Positions 49,325 through 59,785 of a DNA stretch of 64,000 bases are shown one piece after another. The notes below the pieces were generated by a model. The model did not search any database and was not told the DNA's origin. It saw nothing but the letters and a program-made list of their open reading frames with translations. Origin of the DNA: Pelagibacteraceae bacterium GOM-A1 (GTDB lineage Bacteria > Pseudomonadota > Alphaproteobacteria > Pelagibacterales > Pelagibacteraceae). Within the stretch, counting starts at the first letter, position 1. Each line of letters opens with the position of its first letter. Location of the stretch: contig LHBX01000008.1 in NCBI GenBank assembly GCA_001704065.1, forward strand, positions 105,878-169,877, given 5' to 3'. Position numbers and translations under genes: made by a program.

Positions 49325-52319
49325 TTAGTCTTTTATTCTCCTTATCTAAAAAAATTGTGTCAGAAACAGTTACATTAATATTTTTGTTTTCCATCGGAAT
49401 AATTAACTTTTGACCTTTCATTGTTTTACCACTTCTAACTACAGCCAAGGCAATTGATTTATTTAGGTTTGGACTAAAATAGCTGGAAGTTACATGTCCT
49501 AGCATATCTATAGGCTTTGATTTAACGTCTGAAACAATTTGAGCACCTTCTTCCAAAATTTCTTTTGGATCATCTGTTAGTAATCCAACCAATTGCTTTC
49601 TATCTTCTCTAACAGTATCACTTCTATATAATGATCTTTTACCAATAAAATCAAATTTCTTTTTACTTACAATCCAATCCATCTGTAAGTCAGAAGGGGT
49701 CATTGTGCCATCTGTATCTTGTCCAACAATAATGAAACCTTTTTCAGCTCTAAGTAGGTGCATTGTTTCGGTACCATAAGGTGTCAAATTAAATTCTTTC
49801 CCAGCCTCTATACACATTTTCCATAATGAATGTCCATATTTTGCCTCTATATTAATCTCATAGCTCTGTTCACCTGTAAAACTTATTCTCATTATTCTAC
49901 AATTTATATTTTCAAGTTTATCCTCTTTAAATGACATATGAGGAAAGTTTTCATCACTTAAATCTAAATTTGGAAAAAGTTTGTTAAGAATTTTTTTTGA
50001 ATTTGGACCACAAATACTTGCTGTAGAATAATGATCTGTCACTGATGTTAAATAAACATCTAACTCTGGCCACTCCGTTTGTAAATAATCCTCAAGTTTG
50101 CTTAATACATTTGCAGCTCCCCCAGTGGTAGTTGTCATTAGGTAATGATTTTCAGATATTCTTGTAGTAACACCGTCGTCATAAACCATACCATCCTCGT
50201 TTAACATAAGTCCGTATCTACATTTTCCGATTGCAAGTTTTGACCAAGCATTTGTGTAAACTCGATTTAAAAATTCTGATGCATCTGTTCCTTGGATATC
50301 AATTTTTCCGAGAGTTGATGCATCTAAGATACCTGCGCTGTCACGTGCTGCTTTGCTTTCTCTTTGAACAGCATCATGCATATTTTCTCCTTTTTTTGGA
50401 TAGTACCAGGGTCTTTTCCACTGACCAACATTTTCAAATTCTGCATTATTTTCTACATGCCATTCATGCATAGATGTCTTTCTTACTACTTCAAAAAATT
50501 TTCCAACATTTCTTCCTACTAGTGTTCCAAAAGTTAATGGTGTGAATGGAGGCCTAAATGTAGTTGTTCCTAATGTACCCATTTTTACACCAGCTGTATC
50601 AGCTATAATTCCGAGAGCGTGCATATTAGATAATTTTCCCTGATCTGTTGCCATACCAGTCGTTGTATATCTTTTTACATGTTCAATTGATCTAAAGCCT
50701 TCTTTTAAGGCTAATTTAATATCTTTTGCAGTTGAGTCATTTTGAAAGTCTATAAAGCATTTTGTTTTACCTAAAGGTATTTTGTTTGGTAGTAGCCATA
50801 TATTTCTTTTATCGTTTTCTTTTGAGCAAATAATATTTGTATCCTGGTAATCTTGATTATCTATGTCTAAGAATTTATTAATTTTATTAACTGTTTTATC
50901 TATAATATTTTCTAAATCAAAATCTCCATTGCATGAACCAACAGAAATTTGATCTTCACTATTTTCCTTTGGTAAGAATACCTGGTCATCATCTCTAAAA
51001 TTTAATTTACCTCCAGATTGAGTATGCATATGCACCATTGGTGTCCATCCACCACTCATACCTAAACAGTCACAACTTAATTTAATCTTATTACCTACAG
51101 TTGTATTTCCATCTTCCGATAGTTTCATTATTTCTAATGAATTTATTTTTCTGTATCCAAAAGTATTTGTTACAACATGATTAAAGTAGATCCTTATTCC
51201 TAGACTTTCTGCTTGTTTGATTAGTTCAGAGCTAGCAGATTTTCTTAAATCAACAATTAAATTCTTTATACCTTTTTTATGAAGTGAAATTGAAGTTTCG
51301 TATGCACTATCATTATTCGTAAATAATATTATGTTTTCTCCACAGCTAACACCATAAAAATCCAAATATTTGTTTATTGAATTAGATAATAATATTCCTG
51401 GTCTATCATTATTATTAAATACAAGTGGTCTTTCAATTGATCCAGTTGCAATTACAACTTTTTTTGCTCTTATTTTCCATAATCTCTGTCTAATTTTATT
51501 TTTCTTTTTTTCTTCAGGTAAATGATCAGTTAAGTTTTCTTTAGCTAAAAGAAAATTGTATCCATGATAGGCTGCAATACTTGTTCTTGTCTTAATTGTT
51601 AAATTACTTAATTTGTTAATTTCCTGGATTTCATTTTTTAACCATTCACTTGATAACTTATCATCAATTTTAATTGCTTCATTATTTTGATAAATTGTAG
51701 AACCACCTAGTATTTTTTTGTCATCTACTAATAAAGTTTTTAAATTATTTTTTGCTGCCATTTTTGCAGCAATAATACCTGAAATTCCACCACCAATTAC
51801 CAATACATCGTAGTGAACATGTTTGTGATCATAGATATCAGGATCTGGTTCTGTAGGAGATTTTCCTAACCCTGCAGATAATCGTATTAATGGCTCATAT
51901 ACTTTTTTCCAAAAACTCTTTGGCCACATAAATGTTTTATAATAAAAGCCTGCAGGTATTAATGGTGATATAAAATTATTAATACCCCCAATATCAAATT
52001 TTACGTTAGGCCAGCAATTTTGAGAACTTGCTTCCAATCCCTCGTAAAGTTCTAACTCAGTTGCTCTTACATTGGGTTCAGTTAAGTCTTTTTTACTACC
52101 AATTTGACAAATTGCATTAGGCTCTTCTGCTCCACAAGAAACTATACCTCTTGGTCTGTGATATTTAAAACTTCTACCAACTAGATGTATACCATTTGCC
52201 AAAAGTGCAGATGCTAAAGTATCACCCTCACATCCAAAGTAAGTCTTACCATCATATTTAAATGAAACTCGTTTAGTTTCATCAATATATTCGGTTTTGT
52301 GAATTCTATAATTGGGCAT
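49317..52319 (-). CDS. soxA: Sarcosine oxidase alpha subunit
   Basis: A 1000-residue subunit. The N-terminal ferredoxin-like domain (about 15-100) keeps FGCEGDTLASALLANG and GRSFKYHRPRGI. The NAD-binding motif VIGGGISGIIAAKMA is at 174-188. The C-terminal 380 residues form a GcvT-like tetrahydrofolate domain (from about 620; SKLAIGKCRYGLMLNEDGMV and TPYGTETMHLLRAEKGF). The complex oxidises sarcosine to glycine and passes the methyl carbon to tetrahydrofolate, with H2O2 formed. It overlaps soxD by one base and soxG by 8 nt. Confidence 0.97.
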   Translation of the reverse strand: MPNYRIHKTEYIDETKRVSFKYDGKTYFGCEGDTLASALLANGIHLVGRSFKYHRPRGIVSCGAEEPNAICQIGSKKDLTEPNVRATELELYEGLEASSQNCWPNVKFDIGGINNFISPLIPAGFYYKTFMWPKSFWKKVYEPLIRLSAGLGKSPTEPDPDIYDHKHVHYDVLVIGGGISGIIAAKMAAKNNLKTLLVDDKKILGGSTIYQNNEAIKIDDKLSSEWLKNEIQEINKLSNLTIKTRTSIAAYHGYNFLLAKENLTDHLPEEKKKNKIRQRLWKIRAKKVVIATGSIERPLVFNNNDRPGILLSNSINKYLDFYGVSCGENIILFTNNDSAYETSISLHKKGIKNLIVDLRKSASSELIKQAESLGIRIYFNHVVTNTFGYRKINSLEIMKLSEDGNTTVGNKIKLSCDCLGMSGGWTPMVHMHTQSGGKLNFRDDDQVFLPKENSEDQISVGSCNGDFDLENIIDKTVNKINKFLDIDNQDYQDTNIICSKENDKRNIWLLPNKIPLGKTKCFIDFQNDSTAKDIKLALKEGFRSIEHVKRYTTTGMATDQGKLSNMHALGIIADTAGVKMGTLGTTTFRPPFTPLTFGTLVGRNVGKFFEVVRKTSMHEWHVENNAEFENVGQWKRPWYYPKKGENMHDAVQRESKAARDSAGILDASTLGKIDIQGTDASEFLNRVYTNAWSKLAIGKCRYGLMLNEDGMVYDDGVTTRISENHYLMTTTTGGAANVLSKLEDYLQTEWPELDVYLTSVTDHYSTASICGPNSKKILNKLFPNLDLSDENFPHMSFKEDKLENINCRIMRISFTGEQSYEINIEAKYGHSLWKMCIEAGKEFNLTPYGTETMHLLRAEKGFIIVGQDTDGTMTPSDLQMDWIVSKKKFDFIGKRSLYRSDTVREDRKQLVGLLTDDPKEILEEGAQIVSDVKSKPIDMLGHVTSSYFSPNLNKSIALAVVRSGKTMKGQKLIIPMENKNINVTVSDTIFLDKENKRLNA

Positions 52320-52600
52320 TACTTATAATTTACAGGAGGTTTTTCACCCATTTTATAAACAGATAATATTTTATCATTCGATGTGTCTCTAACGACGTTG
52401 AACCATTTTCTGCATCCGTGAGCATGATTCCATCTTTCAAACTGAATACCTTTTATATTTTTTCTCATAAATAGATATTCCGCCCATTCATCGTCGCTAA
52501 GTTCTGTTGGTTGTTTTGGTCTAACTATATGAGCTTCACCACCTGAAGAAAATTCACTTTGATCTCTTTCTCCACAAAATGGACAATTTATTAAAAACAT
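52319..52600 (-). CDS. soxD: Sarcosine oxidase delta subunit
   Basis: A 93-residue zinc-binding subunit. Cys6 and Cys9 (NCPFCGERD) with His59 and Cys63 (NHAHGCRKWF) match the zinc ligands reported for this subunit in crystal structures of the bacterial enzyme. RRDT-like VVRDTSNDKI and the C-terminal YKMGEKPP are conserved. It lies 2 nt after soxB and overlaps soxA by one base. Confidence 0.96.
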   Translation of the reverse strand: MFLINCPFCGERDQSEFSSGGEAHIVRPKQPTELSDDEWAEYLFMRKNIKGIQFERWNHAHGCRKWFNVVRDTSNDKILSVYKMGEKPPVNYK

Positions 52601-52602
52601 TA

Positions 52603-53856
52603 TTAATGTGCAACTGCTGCAGCACCATGTTCGTCAACAAGATCACCGCTAACAAATCTATTTAAATTAAATGCTGCATTTAATTTATGTGGCTCATCAT
52701 TTGCAATTGTATGAGCAAATAAATCTCCTGATCCTGGAGTAGCTTTGAAACCACCAGTACCCCAACCACAATTAAAATATAAACCTTTTATATTAGTTTT
52801 ACTTATAATAGGGCTTGCGTCTGGACATATATCAACAATTCCTCCCCATTGTCTTAACATCTTCATTCTACTAAAAATAGGGTAGAGCTCTAAAATAGCC
52901 TTTAAAGTTTCTTCAACAATATTATGACTACCTCTTTGAGTATATGAAATATATGAATCTGTTCCCGCACCTATAACTAATTCGCCTTTATCCGATTGAC
53001 TTACATAAGCATGAACTGCATTTGACATTACAACAGTATCAATAATTGGTTTTACTGGTTCTGAAACTAAAGCTTGTAATGGTTTGCTTTCAAGAGGCAG
53101 TTTTAATCCAGCCATATTTGCAATTATACTTGAGTGACCTGCAGCAACAACTCCAATTTTATTAGTTTTTATAAATCCTTTGGTTGTTTCTAATCCTTCA
53201 ACTTTATCACCATTTCTTTTTATTCCTTTAACTTCACAATTTTGAATTATATCAACACCCATATCGCTTGCGCCTCTTGCATAACCCCAGGCAACAGCAT
53301 CATGTCTTGCTGTTCCTGCTCTTCTTTGTAATGTTCCACCCAAAACTGGGTATCTGATATCAGGTGATGTATTTATAATTGGGCAAAATTTTTTAACTTC
53401 CTCAGTATTTAACCAAACAGCGTCAATTCCGTTTAGTCTATTAGCATGTGTTCTTCTTTTTAAATCTCTTACATCTTGAAGGTTGTGAGCTAAATTCATT
53501 ACACCTCTTTGACTGAACATCACATTGTAGTTCAGCTCTTGAGATAATTTTTCCCATAGCTTAAGCGCATGATCATATAAACCGGCACTAGCATCCCATA
53601 AATAATTTGATCTAATGATTGTAGTATTACGCCCTGTATTTCCACCACCAATCCAACCTTTTTCTAAGACTGCAATATTTTTTAAATTATGTTTCTTTGC
53701 TAAATAATAAGCAGTAGCTAAACCGTGTCCGCCACCACCCACAATAATAGCATCGTATTCTTTTTTTGGCTCTGGATTTCCCCAAGCTTGCTGCCAATTT
53801 TCATGTTGTGAAAAAGCATTTTTTATTAAAGAGAATACTGAATATTTGTTTTTCAT
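52603..53856 (-). CDS. soxB: Sarcosine oxidase beta subunit
   Basis: A 417-residue flavoprotein carrying the sarcosine oxidation site. The FAD-binding motif [18 protein letters not shown] lies at about 36-52. [13 protein letters not shown] contains His185, the position that binds FMN covalently in related enzymes. The C-terminal [20 protein letters not shown] flavin-site segment is intact. First gene of the leftward soxBDAG operon. In SAR11 metabolism sarcosine comes from glycine-betaine breakdown and feeds the glycine requirement (established for the group; inferred here). Confidence 0.97.
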   Translation of the reverse strand: MKNKYSVFSLIKNAFSQHENWQQAWGNPEPKKEYDAIIVGGGGHGLATAYYLAKKHNLKNIAVLEKGWIGGGNTGRNTTIIRSNYLWDASAGLYDHALKLWEKLSQELNYNVMFSQRGVMNLAHNLQDVRDLKRRTHANRLNGIDAVWLNTEEVKKFCPIINTSPDIRYPVLGGTLQRRAGTARHDAVAWGYARGASDMGVDIIQNCEVKGIKRNGDKVEGLETTKGFIKTNKIGVVAAGHSSIIANMAGLKLPLESKPLQALVSEPVKPIIDTVVMSNAVHAYVSQSDKGELVIGAGTDSYISYTQRGSHNIVEETLKAILELYPIFSRMKMLRQWGGIVDICPDASPIISKTNIKGLYFNCGWGTGGFKATPGSGDLFAHTIANDEPHKLNAAFNLNRFVSGDLVDEHGAAAVAH

Positions 53857-53871
53857 ATCTTGGAGAAATTA

Positions 53872-53904
53872 CTTGAATATTATTGAATATTCAATGATTT
53901 CAAG
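53872..53904. promoter_or_regulatory. Nested inverted repeat between soxB and tRNA-Ser
   Basis: A perfect 14-bp palindrome (53882-53895, ATTGAATATTCAAT) sits inside an outer inverted repeat CTTGAA (53872-53877) / TTCAAG (53899-53904). The whole element ends 16 nt before the soxB start and 17 nt before tRNA-Ser. It is well placed to be an operator for a dimeric regulator or an RNA hairpin in the soxB leader. No regulator gene is adjacent. Confidence 0.45.
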
Positions 53905-53920
53905 TTACACATATTTACAC

Positions 53921-54015
53921 GGAAGGATGGGTGAGCTGGTTTAAACCAGCGGTTTGCTAAACCGCCGTACGCTTGAAAAGGTGTACCGAGGGTTCGAATC
54001 CCTCTCCTTCCGCCA
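53921..54015 (+). tRNA. tRNA-Ser (anticodon GCT)
   Basis: A class II tRNA with a long variable arm. The acceptor stem pairs 53921-53927 with 54005-54011, the discriminator is G54012 and CCA is encoded at 54013-54015. The anticodon stem 53949-53953/53961-53965 closes a 7-base loop with GCT at 53956-53958, reading AGC/AGU codons. It stands alone, divergent from soxB and convergent with the next gene (12 nt apart). Confidence 0.97.
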
Positions 54016-54027
54016 CATATAATATTA

Positions 54028-55701
54028 TTAATTATACTTATTAAGATCTTTCTCTAATTGATTTATAGCGTTGTCCCAACTACCAGGTTTATCTTGCTGA
54101 TATATTTTTATCGTATCATAAAATTTAGCTTTTTCTTGCTCAGAGTACCATATCCAATAAGGATTATAAGAAAGAAGTAAATAAGTTTTTATACCCATAG
54201 TCCCTGCAAGTTGAGCAATAGAAGATTCAATCGTAATTAAAAAATCAACATTTTTTAATATTGAAATTGTATCTTTAAAAGCTTCATTAGTTAAATCTAG
54301 TTCAGATGAAAAATCATAAATTTTATTTTTGTAATTATTCTTAATTTGTTCTAAGCCGGAATCTTTTTGTAAGCTAATAACATCAAAATTATTATTTAAT
54401 ATTATTTTATCAAGTTTAATTAGAGGTATAGATCTTTTTTTATCACCTAAAAAATTTTTATTTCCTTGCCAGGCTAATCCGATTTTGGTCTTTTTTAGTT
54501 TATTTAATTTTAATTTCCACTTTAAATCGTTCTCATGATTATTTGGTAAATAGTTTATCCTTTTACAAAATTTATTTTCTTTTTCAAAATATATTTTTGG
54601 TAAAGTTAGAAGATGTTGATAAAAATCATGATGACCCACATCCTCAATTTTATTTACTATTTTAAATTTTGATTCTTTAAATATATAATTTAGCTTTTCG
54701 TTACATAAGAAGATTACTTGATCAAATTTAAATAAAACATCTATGTATCTTTTAAATAGTATTATATCACCAAAGCCTTGTTCAGCTAAAATAAGAATTA
54801 TTTTGTTATCTAATTTTTGACCATTCCATTCAATACTATTAAATTTATTTTTTAAAATATTTATATTCTTATTAATAGTAATTTTTTTTCTATATTCATA
54901 AAATTCTAAACCTTTATAGTATTCTTTGGTTGATAAAAATATTTTGCTTAATTCAAATTTACTAACATAATCATTATTATTTATTTCAATTGATTTATTA
55001 AATAAATTTTTTGCATCTTCAAACTTTCTTAAATCAGAATAAACTCTTCCCAAGTTACTATAAGGAGGAATAAATTTATCGTTTATTTTAATACATTTTT
55101 TAAAGTAATTAATTGCTTCATCGTATTTTAAATTATTGTGATTTAAAACTCCCAAATTATTATTTGCGTTTATATTATTTGGATTTATTTCGATTATTTT
55201 TTTATTAATTTCAATTGATTTTTCAAAGTTTTTTCTTCTATCATTCAAAATTGCAAGATTTAGTAAAGCATTTTCATCATTTTTGTTTTTTTCAATAATT
55301 TTTAAGAAATATTTTTCAGATTCTTCAAGATTATTTAATATTAAATTAATTAATCCTAAATGGTATATTGCTATTAGATTATTATTATTCTTTTTATAAG
55401 CATTAATAATAAACTTAAAAGACTCATTATAATTTTTAATATCAAAATATATCAAACCCAAATTTAAGTTTGCAAACTCATGATTTGGATCAATACTGAT
55501 TGCATTTTTTAGATAATTAATTGCTTCATTCTTTTTATTTGATTTTATTTTACATATTGCGAAATACGTTAAAACATCAGGTTTTAAGTTTTTGATATTT
55601 ATTAATTCTTTAAGGATATTTTCTGCATCACTTGTATTGTTTTTTTTAATTAGATCAATTGCTTTTTGTAGCTTAATCAAATAAATTTTATTGACTTCCA
55701 T
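54028..55701 (-). CDS. Tetratricopeptide-repeat protein with C-terminal glycosyltransferase-like domain
   Basis: A 557-residue protein. Residues 1 to about 290 form roughly eight TPR helices pairs, for example ISIDPNHEFANLNLGLIYFD and IEINPNNINANNNLGVLNHN. The C-terminal part (about 330-557) has KKTKIGLAWQGNK and ESSIAQLAGTMGIKTYLLLS, as in TPR proteins with a GT41/GT9-like glycosyltransferase fold that are common in marine alphaproteobacteria. A sugar-transfer role, perhaps on envelope glycans or proteins, is inferred; donor and acceptor are unknown. Asn/Lys richness of the repeats follows the low G+C. It ends 2 nt after the upstream transglycosylase gene, suggesting co-transcription. Confidence 0.75.
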   Translation of the reverse strand: MEVNKIYLIKLQKAIDLIKKNNTSDAENILKELINIKNLKPDVLTYFAICKIKSNKKNEAINYLKNAISIDPNHEFANLNLGLIYFDIKNYNESFKFIINAYKKNNNNLIAIYHLGLINLILNNLEESEKYFLKIIEKNKNDENALLNLAILNDRRKNFEKSIEINKKIIEINPNNINANNNLGVLNHNNLKYDEAINYFKKCIKINDKFIPPYSNLGRVYSDLRKFEDAKNLFNKSIEINNNDYVSKFELSKIFLSTKEYYKGLEFYEYRKKITINKNINILKNKFNSIEWNGQKLDNKIILILAEQGFGDIILFKRYIDVLFKFDQVIFLCNEKLNYIFKESKFKIVNKIEDVGHHDFYQHLLTLPKIYFEKENKFCKRINYLPNNHENDLKWKLKLNKLKKTKIGLAWQGNKNFLGDKKRSIPLIKLDKIILNNNFDVISLQKDSGLEQIKNNYKNKIYDFSSELDLTNEAFKDTISILKNVDFLITIESSIAQLAGTMGIKTYLLLSYNPYWIWYSEQEKAKFYDTIKIYQQDKPGSWDNAINQLEKDLNKYN

Positions 55702-55703
55702 AA

Positions 55704-57905
55704 CTAATATAATGGATTATTCTTAAAAAAATCTTTCAAAAATATTGGTTTTTGAGACAAAATGTATCTATATACATTGTAGTTTTCCATAACCCTTTGA
55801 ACATAGTTTCTCGTTTCTTTAAATTTGATGAGCTCAACCCAGTCAACATAATCTATTTGTTTTTTTTGAGGATCTTTATTAATTTTTTTCCAATACTTTA
55901 CTCTTTTTGGTCCAGCATTATATGCTGCTACAGCAAAAGGGTAAGATCCATCATAATCTAGAATTAAACCTGCTATATAAAAAGATCCTAAATTTATATT
56001 GTATTCAGGACTTGTTGTTAAACGAGATTTTGAATAAGAAACCTTTGCCTGCTTGGCAACCGTCTTTGCAGTGTAAGGCATCAATTGCATTAAGCCTTGT
56101 GCTCCAACTCTACTTCTTGCAGATATATCAAACTCACTTTCTTGTCTTATAATAGATAATATTAAAGCTTGTTCTGGGATTTTTCTTGATCCAACTTTAT
56201 TCGGAGTGCTTATTACTGGATAATTATATTTGTTATGAAACCTTTTTTGATAAGATGCTATTTTAGAAATCTGAATAGCAAAATCAAATCTAGAGATGTC
56301 AGTTGCTAGTTTTGCTGCTAATACTTCACTCCCTGCTGAAACATTTTCATTTGCTAGAAATCTTAAAACATGTTTCGTATATTTATCTTTTTTTACTTCA
56401 TCTAATAAATGTACTATTGCCACTAATTTATTTTTGTAAAAACTTTCAGCATAATTTTTATCAACTTGAGTACTTTCTTTAAGTTCAAAAGTTTTATTTG
56501 GATATATTTTCATGTGAGATAATTGACCATAATAGGTTGTTAGATATTTTGAACCTTCTTTAAACCACTTATCTGCTTCTTCCTTATTATTTAGTGCCAA
56601 ATTCGCTTTTCCAAGCCAATAAGCACCTCTTGATAAACTAATTGGATATCCAACATTATTATAAAATTTAGTAAAATGACTTTTTGCTAAAATTGGGTCT
56701 TTTAAGAAACTTAAAGCAATCCATCCACTCATCCATTCAGCTTCAGCTAATTCGGCACCCTCTGATAGACCATGTTTACTTGTAATTTTATAAGCTTGCT
56801 CATATCTTTTCTTATAAATAAGTGATCTCGCAATTATTGATCTTTCAACCCACCATTTATCTGGTCGAACCATATAATCTTTATTATTTTTGATACTTAG
56901 TAAAATTTCTAAAGAACTATCAACTCTTCCTCTCTTCCTTCTCCATTTGAGTCTATCATAATTTAAACCTGCATCCTTTTTTAAACTTGCAGGTACATTC
57001 GATATAGCGCTATCAACACCATAAGATCTGCTCATTAACAGTTGCCTTGCTGTATATAAAAGTTGATAATCTTTAGGTAGATATCTTAACATTCTCTTAA
57101 GGTCCCAATATTTATTCTCCCAAGCTAAATAATCAGCTCTTTTAATATAATCACTACTGTTCAAATATTTTTTAAATTTCTTTCTAAAAAAAATAAGATC
57201 ATTTTTACTTAAATCAGCTGTAATAAATCCTTCTTTTATTAAATTTATAGCTGTATCTTTATTTTTTGATAACAAAGCATCGCCTAGCATCATTTTTCCA
57301 AATCCACTTAAAGGAGGGTATTTATCGAACCACTGTATAATTTCATTTTTAGTATGATTTTTAGAATTTATTTTATGCTCTCCTAAGTAACGAACTCTAT
57401 CTATCCTTGGATAATCTTTTACTCTTTCGATAAACTGTTTATATTCTGTAAAAGTAGCCCTGTTACCAGTTGTAAGTAGATGTCTCCATTGAATAAAATC
57501 ATAAATAGATTTTGCTCTTGCTTTACTTGCAGCTTTTTTTGCATCCTTCCAATTACTTTTCTCCATAAATGAAATAGCTTGTTTTGCATATCTCAAATCT
57601 CTATCGCTATAAAATTTTTGTTTTTTTATCTTTCTTAATTTTTCTTTAACTATTAGAGGCTTATTTTTTGGAATTATTACACCATCAATTTTCTTAAATA
57701 TCTCCGTGGTAGTAATTTTTATTTCCTTTTGAATTTCATCGTCTTTTTCAGATGGTTTTGGTAGAGGAATGATTTCAGCTATTTTTTTGGTTGTATTTTT
57801 TTCATTTAAATCTGGTTTTTTAATAGGAAGTATAGTTTGATTTGAAAAAGCAGATTGAAACGATAAGCAAAAAAGGATAATTGTTGTTAATAATTTTAAA
57901 TACAT
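55704..57905 (-). CDS. slt: Soluble lytic murein transglycosylase
   Basis: A 733-residue periplasmic enzyme that cleaves peptidoglycan to 1,6-anhydromuramyl products. An N-terminal signal peptide (about 1-21, ending FSNQ) is followed by a proline/lysine-rich linker. A long helical superhelix (about 90-560), as in E. coli Slt70, leads to the catalytic SLT domain from about residue 575. Catalytic Glu589 is in IIRQESEFD, and GAQGLMQLMP and VAAYNAGP are the other family motifs. Divergent from dapA with 35 nt between; followed by the TPR/glycosyltransferase-like gene. Confidence 0.93.
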   Translation of the reverse strand: MYLKLLTTIILFCLSFQSAFSNQTILPIKKPDLNEKNTTKKIAEIIPLPKPSEKDDEIQKEIKITTTEIFKKIDGVIIPKNKPLIVKEKLRKIKKQKFYSDRDLRYAKQAISFMEKSNWKDAKKAASKARAKSIYDFIQWRHLLTTGNRATFTEYKQFIERVKDYPRIDRVRYLGEHKINSKNHTKNEIIQWFDKYPPLSGFGKMMLGDALLSKNKDTAINLIKEGFITADLSKNDLIFFRKKFKKYLNSSDYIKRADYLAWENKYWDLKRMLRYLPKDYQLLYTARQLLMSRSYGVDSAISNVPASLKKDAGLNYDRLKWRRKRGRVDSSLEILLSIKNNKDYMVRPDKWWVERSIIARSLIYKKRYEQAYKITSKHGLSEGAELAEAEWMSGWIALSFLKDPILAKSHFTKFYNNVGYPISLSRGAYWLGKANLALNNKEEADKWFKEGSKYLTTYYGQLSHMKIYPNKTFELKESTQVDKNYAESFYKNKLVAIVHLLDEVKKDKYTKHVLRFLANENVSAGSEVLAAKLATDISRFDFAIQISKIASYQKRFHNKYNYPVISTPNKVGSRKIPEQALILSIIRQESEFDISARSRVGAQGLMQLMPYTAKTVAKQAKVSYSKSRLTTSPEYNINLGSFYIAGLILDYDGSYPFAVAAYNAGPKRVKYWKKINKDPQKKQIDYVDWVELIKFKETRNYVQRVMENYNVYRYILSQKPIFLKDFFKNNPLY

Positions 57906-57940
57906 TTTATTAAATCAAACAACTTATGTTATAAATAATT

Positions 57941-58828
57941 ATGTTTAAAGGATCAAATGTAGCATTAATTACACCGTTTAAAGACAACAAGCTTGACGAA
58001 GAAAGTTACATAAAAATAATAAATCATCATCTGGAAAATGGAACAAATGGGTTAGTTCCAGTTGGAACAACAGGTGAGTCACCAACATTATCACATGATG
58101 AACATGAGAGAACAATTGAATTATGTATAAAAGAAGCTACTGGTAAACTTCCCATAATAGCTGGCACTGGATCGAATTCTACAGAAGAAGCTGTATCATT
58201 AACTAAACACGCTGAAAAAGCTGGTGCGGATGGTGCTTTAGTTGTTACACCATATTATAATAAACCTACTCAAGAAGGATTATATCAACATTATAAATCA
58301 ATCAATGATAACTGTGGAATTCCAATTATAATTTATAATATTCCAAGCCGTTCAGTAATCGATATGAGCGTTGAAACAATGGCTAGATTATATGAACTAA
58401 AAAATATAGTTGGAGTTAAAGATGCAACTGGTGATCTAAATCGTGTTGATCAACAAAAAGAAAAAATGGGTAATGATTTCATTCAACTTACTGGAAACGA
58501 TGATAATGCTTTTGAATTTAATAAACGAGGAGGTGTTGGAACAATTAGTGTTACAGCAAACGTAGCTCCTAAATTATGTTCTGAATTTCAAAAATTATCA
58601 AAATCTTCAAATGAGGATGATTTAATAAAAGCTCAACAACTTGATGATATGTTGCAACCTTTGCATAAAAATTTATTTATAGAAAGCAATCCTTCACCAG
58701 TTAAGTATGCTGCTAAATTACTTGGTCTATGCGATGATACTGTAAGATTACCTTTGGTAAAAATAACTGAAAATACAAAAAAGGAAGTCGAGAAAGCATT
58801 GAAAGTAGCAAAACTTATTGATGAGTGA
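57941..58828 (+). CDS. dapA: 4-hydroxy-tetrahydrodipicolinate synthase
   Basis: A 295-residue aldolase-family enzyme that condenses pyruvate and aspartate semialdehyde at the start of lysine/diaminopimelate synthesis. The Schiff-base Lys160 is in VGVKDATGD, Tyr132 is in IIYNIPSRS and the TTGESPTL loop (43-50) binds substrate. Length is standard. It overlaps smpB by 8 nt and opens the dapA-to-rnc cluster. Confidence 0.97.
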   Translation: MFKGSNVALITPFKDNKLDEESYIKIINHHLENGTNGLVPVGTTGESPTLSHDEHERTIELCIKEATGKLPIIAGTGSNSTEEAVSLTKHAEKAGADGALVVTPYYNKPTQEGLYQHYKSINDNCGIPIIIYNIPSRSVIDMSVETMARLYELKNIVGVKDATGDLNRVDQQKEKMGNDFIQLTGNDDNAFEFNKRGGVGTISVTANVAPKLCSEFQKLSKSSNEDDLIKAQQLDDMLQPLHKNLFIESNPSPVKYAAKLLGLCDDTVRLPLVKITENTKKEVEKALKVAKLIDE

Positions 58829-59246
58829 TAAATCTACATCTGGCATCAAGATCATTACAATAAATCGAAAAGCATCTTTTAATTTTTTCTTTAAGGAAAT
58901 TTTAGAAGCAGGAATTGTACTAAAAGGTTCTGAAATAAAATCTGTAAGAGATGGAAAAATAAATATTGCTGAATCATACGCAGTAGAAAAAGAAGGAGAA
59001 ATTTTTTTAATTAATTCACATATACCCATATATAAACAAGCCAGTTATTCAAATCACAATCCTTACTCAGAAAGAAAATTGTTATTTAACAAAAGGGAAA
59101 TTAACAAACTAATTGGCAAAATGAACGAGGATGGTCTAACTTTAGTTCCAACTAAAATGTATTTTAAAAAAGGTAAAGCTAAAGTTGAAATAGCAGTTGC
59201 AAAGGGCAAAAAACAATACGATAAGCGACAAACCAAAAAAAACTAA
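58821..59246 (+). CDS. smpB: SsrA-binding protein SmpB
   Basis: A 141-residue partner of tmRNA in trans-translation, which rescues stalled ribosomes. The core has [28 protein letters not shown] and [16 protein letters not shown], with a basic C-terminal tail ([12 protein letters not shown]) that enters the mRNA channel. The ATG at 58821 is preferred to the adjacent TTG at 58818. The tmRNA gene is not in this window. Confidence 0.96.
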   Translation: MSDKSTSGIKIITINRKASFNFFFKEILEAGIVLKGSEIKSVRDGKINIAESYAVEKEGEIFLINSHIPIYKQASYSNHNPYSERKLLFNKREINKLIGKMNEDGLTLVPTKMYFKKGKAKVEIAVAKGKKQYDKRQTKKN

Positions 59247-59257
59247 AGATTGGAACC

Positions 59258-59785
59258 GTGAAAAAGCGAGATATTTCAGACGCTCAAGTTAAAAATGTAT
59301 ATCTATCAATAGGTTCTAATTTAGGAAATAGAATACATTTTTTAGAAAAATCTAAGTATTTATTAGAAACCCATGATATTAAAATTATCAAAACATCTAG
59401 TTATTATGAGACTGAGTCATGGCCAGATCCTAGTTTTCCAAAATTTATTAATGCTGTATTATTGATTAAAACTAAATTAAATCAATTTGAGTTGTTTAAA
59501 ATAACTAAATCTATAGAAAAAAAATTAGGCAGAAAAATAGCTCCTAAAAATCATCCAAGAAATTGTGATATTGATATATTAGATTTTAATGGAAAGATTA
59601 CTAAATCAAATAAAAAATTGATCAATTTAGAGATCCCGCATCCAAGAATGCATAATAGAAACTTTGTACTTATGCCACTGTTTGAAATATGCAAAAATTG
59701 GTCTCACCCAAAATTAAAAAAAAATATAGTAAAACTCTTATCTTCTTTAAAAAAAAAAAATTTAAGAAGTATTAAAGTTATCTAA
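59258..59785 (+). CDS. folK: 6-hydroxymethyl-7,8-dihydropterin pyrophosphokinase
   Basis: A 175-residue folate-synthesis enzyme that transfers pyrophosphate from ATP to the pterin. VYLSIGSNLGNRIHFLE at the start and the RNCDIDILDFNG metal site are the family signatures, with the PHPRMHNRNFVL motif downstream. Translation starts at GTG (59258), since no suitable ATG precedes the conserved N terminus. The 20-nt gap to rsh has no room for rpoZ, which commonly lies here in relatives. Confidence 0.92.
   Translation: MKKRDISDAQVKNVYLSIGSNLGNRIHFLEKSKYLLETHDIKIIKTSSYYETESWPDPSFPKFINAVLLIKTKLNQFELFKITKSIEKKLGRKIAPKNHPRNCDIDILDFNGKITKSNKKLINLEIPHPRMHNRNFVLMPLFEICKNWSHPKLKKNIVKLLSSLKKKNLRSIKVI

Noticed and set aside
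53857..53920. A glycine or SAM riboswitch upstream of the sox operon
   Set aside because: The gap is 64 nt and holds only a nested palindrome; no aptamer pattern fits.
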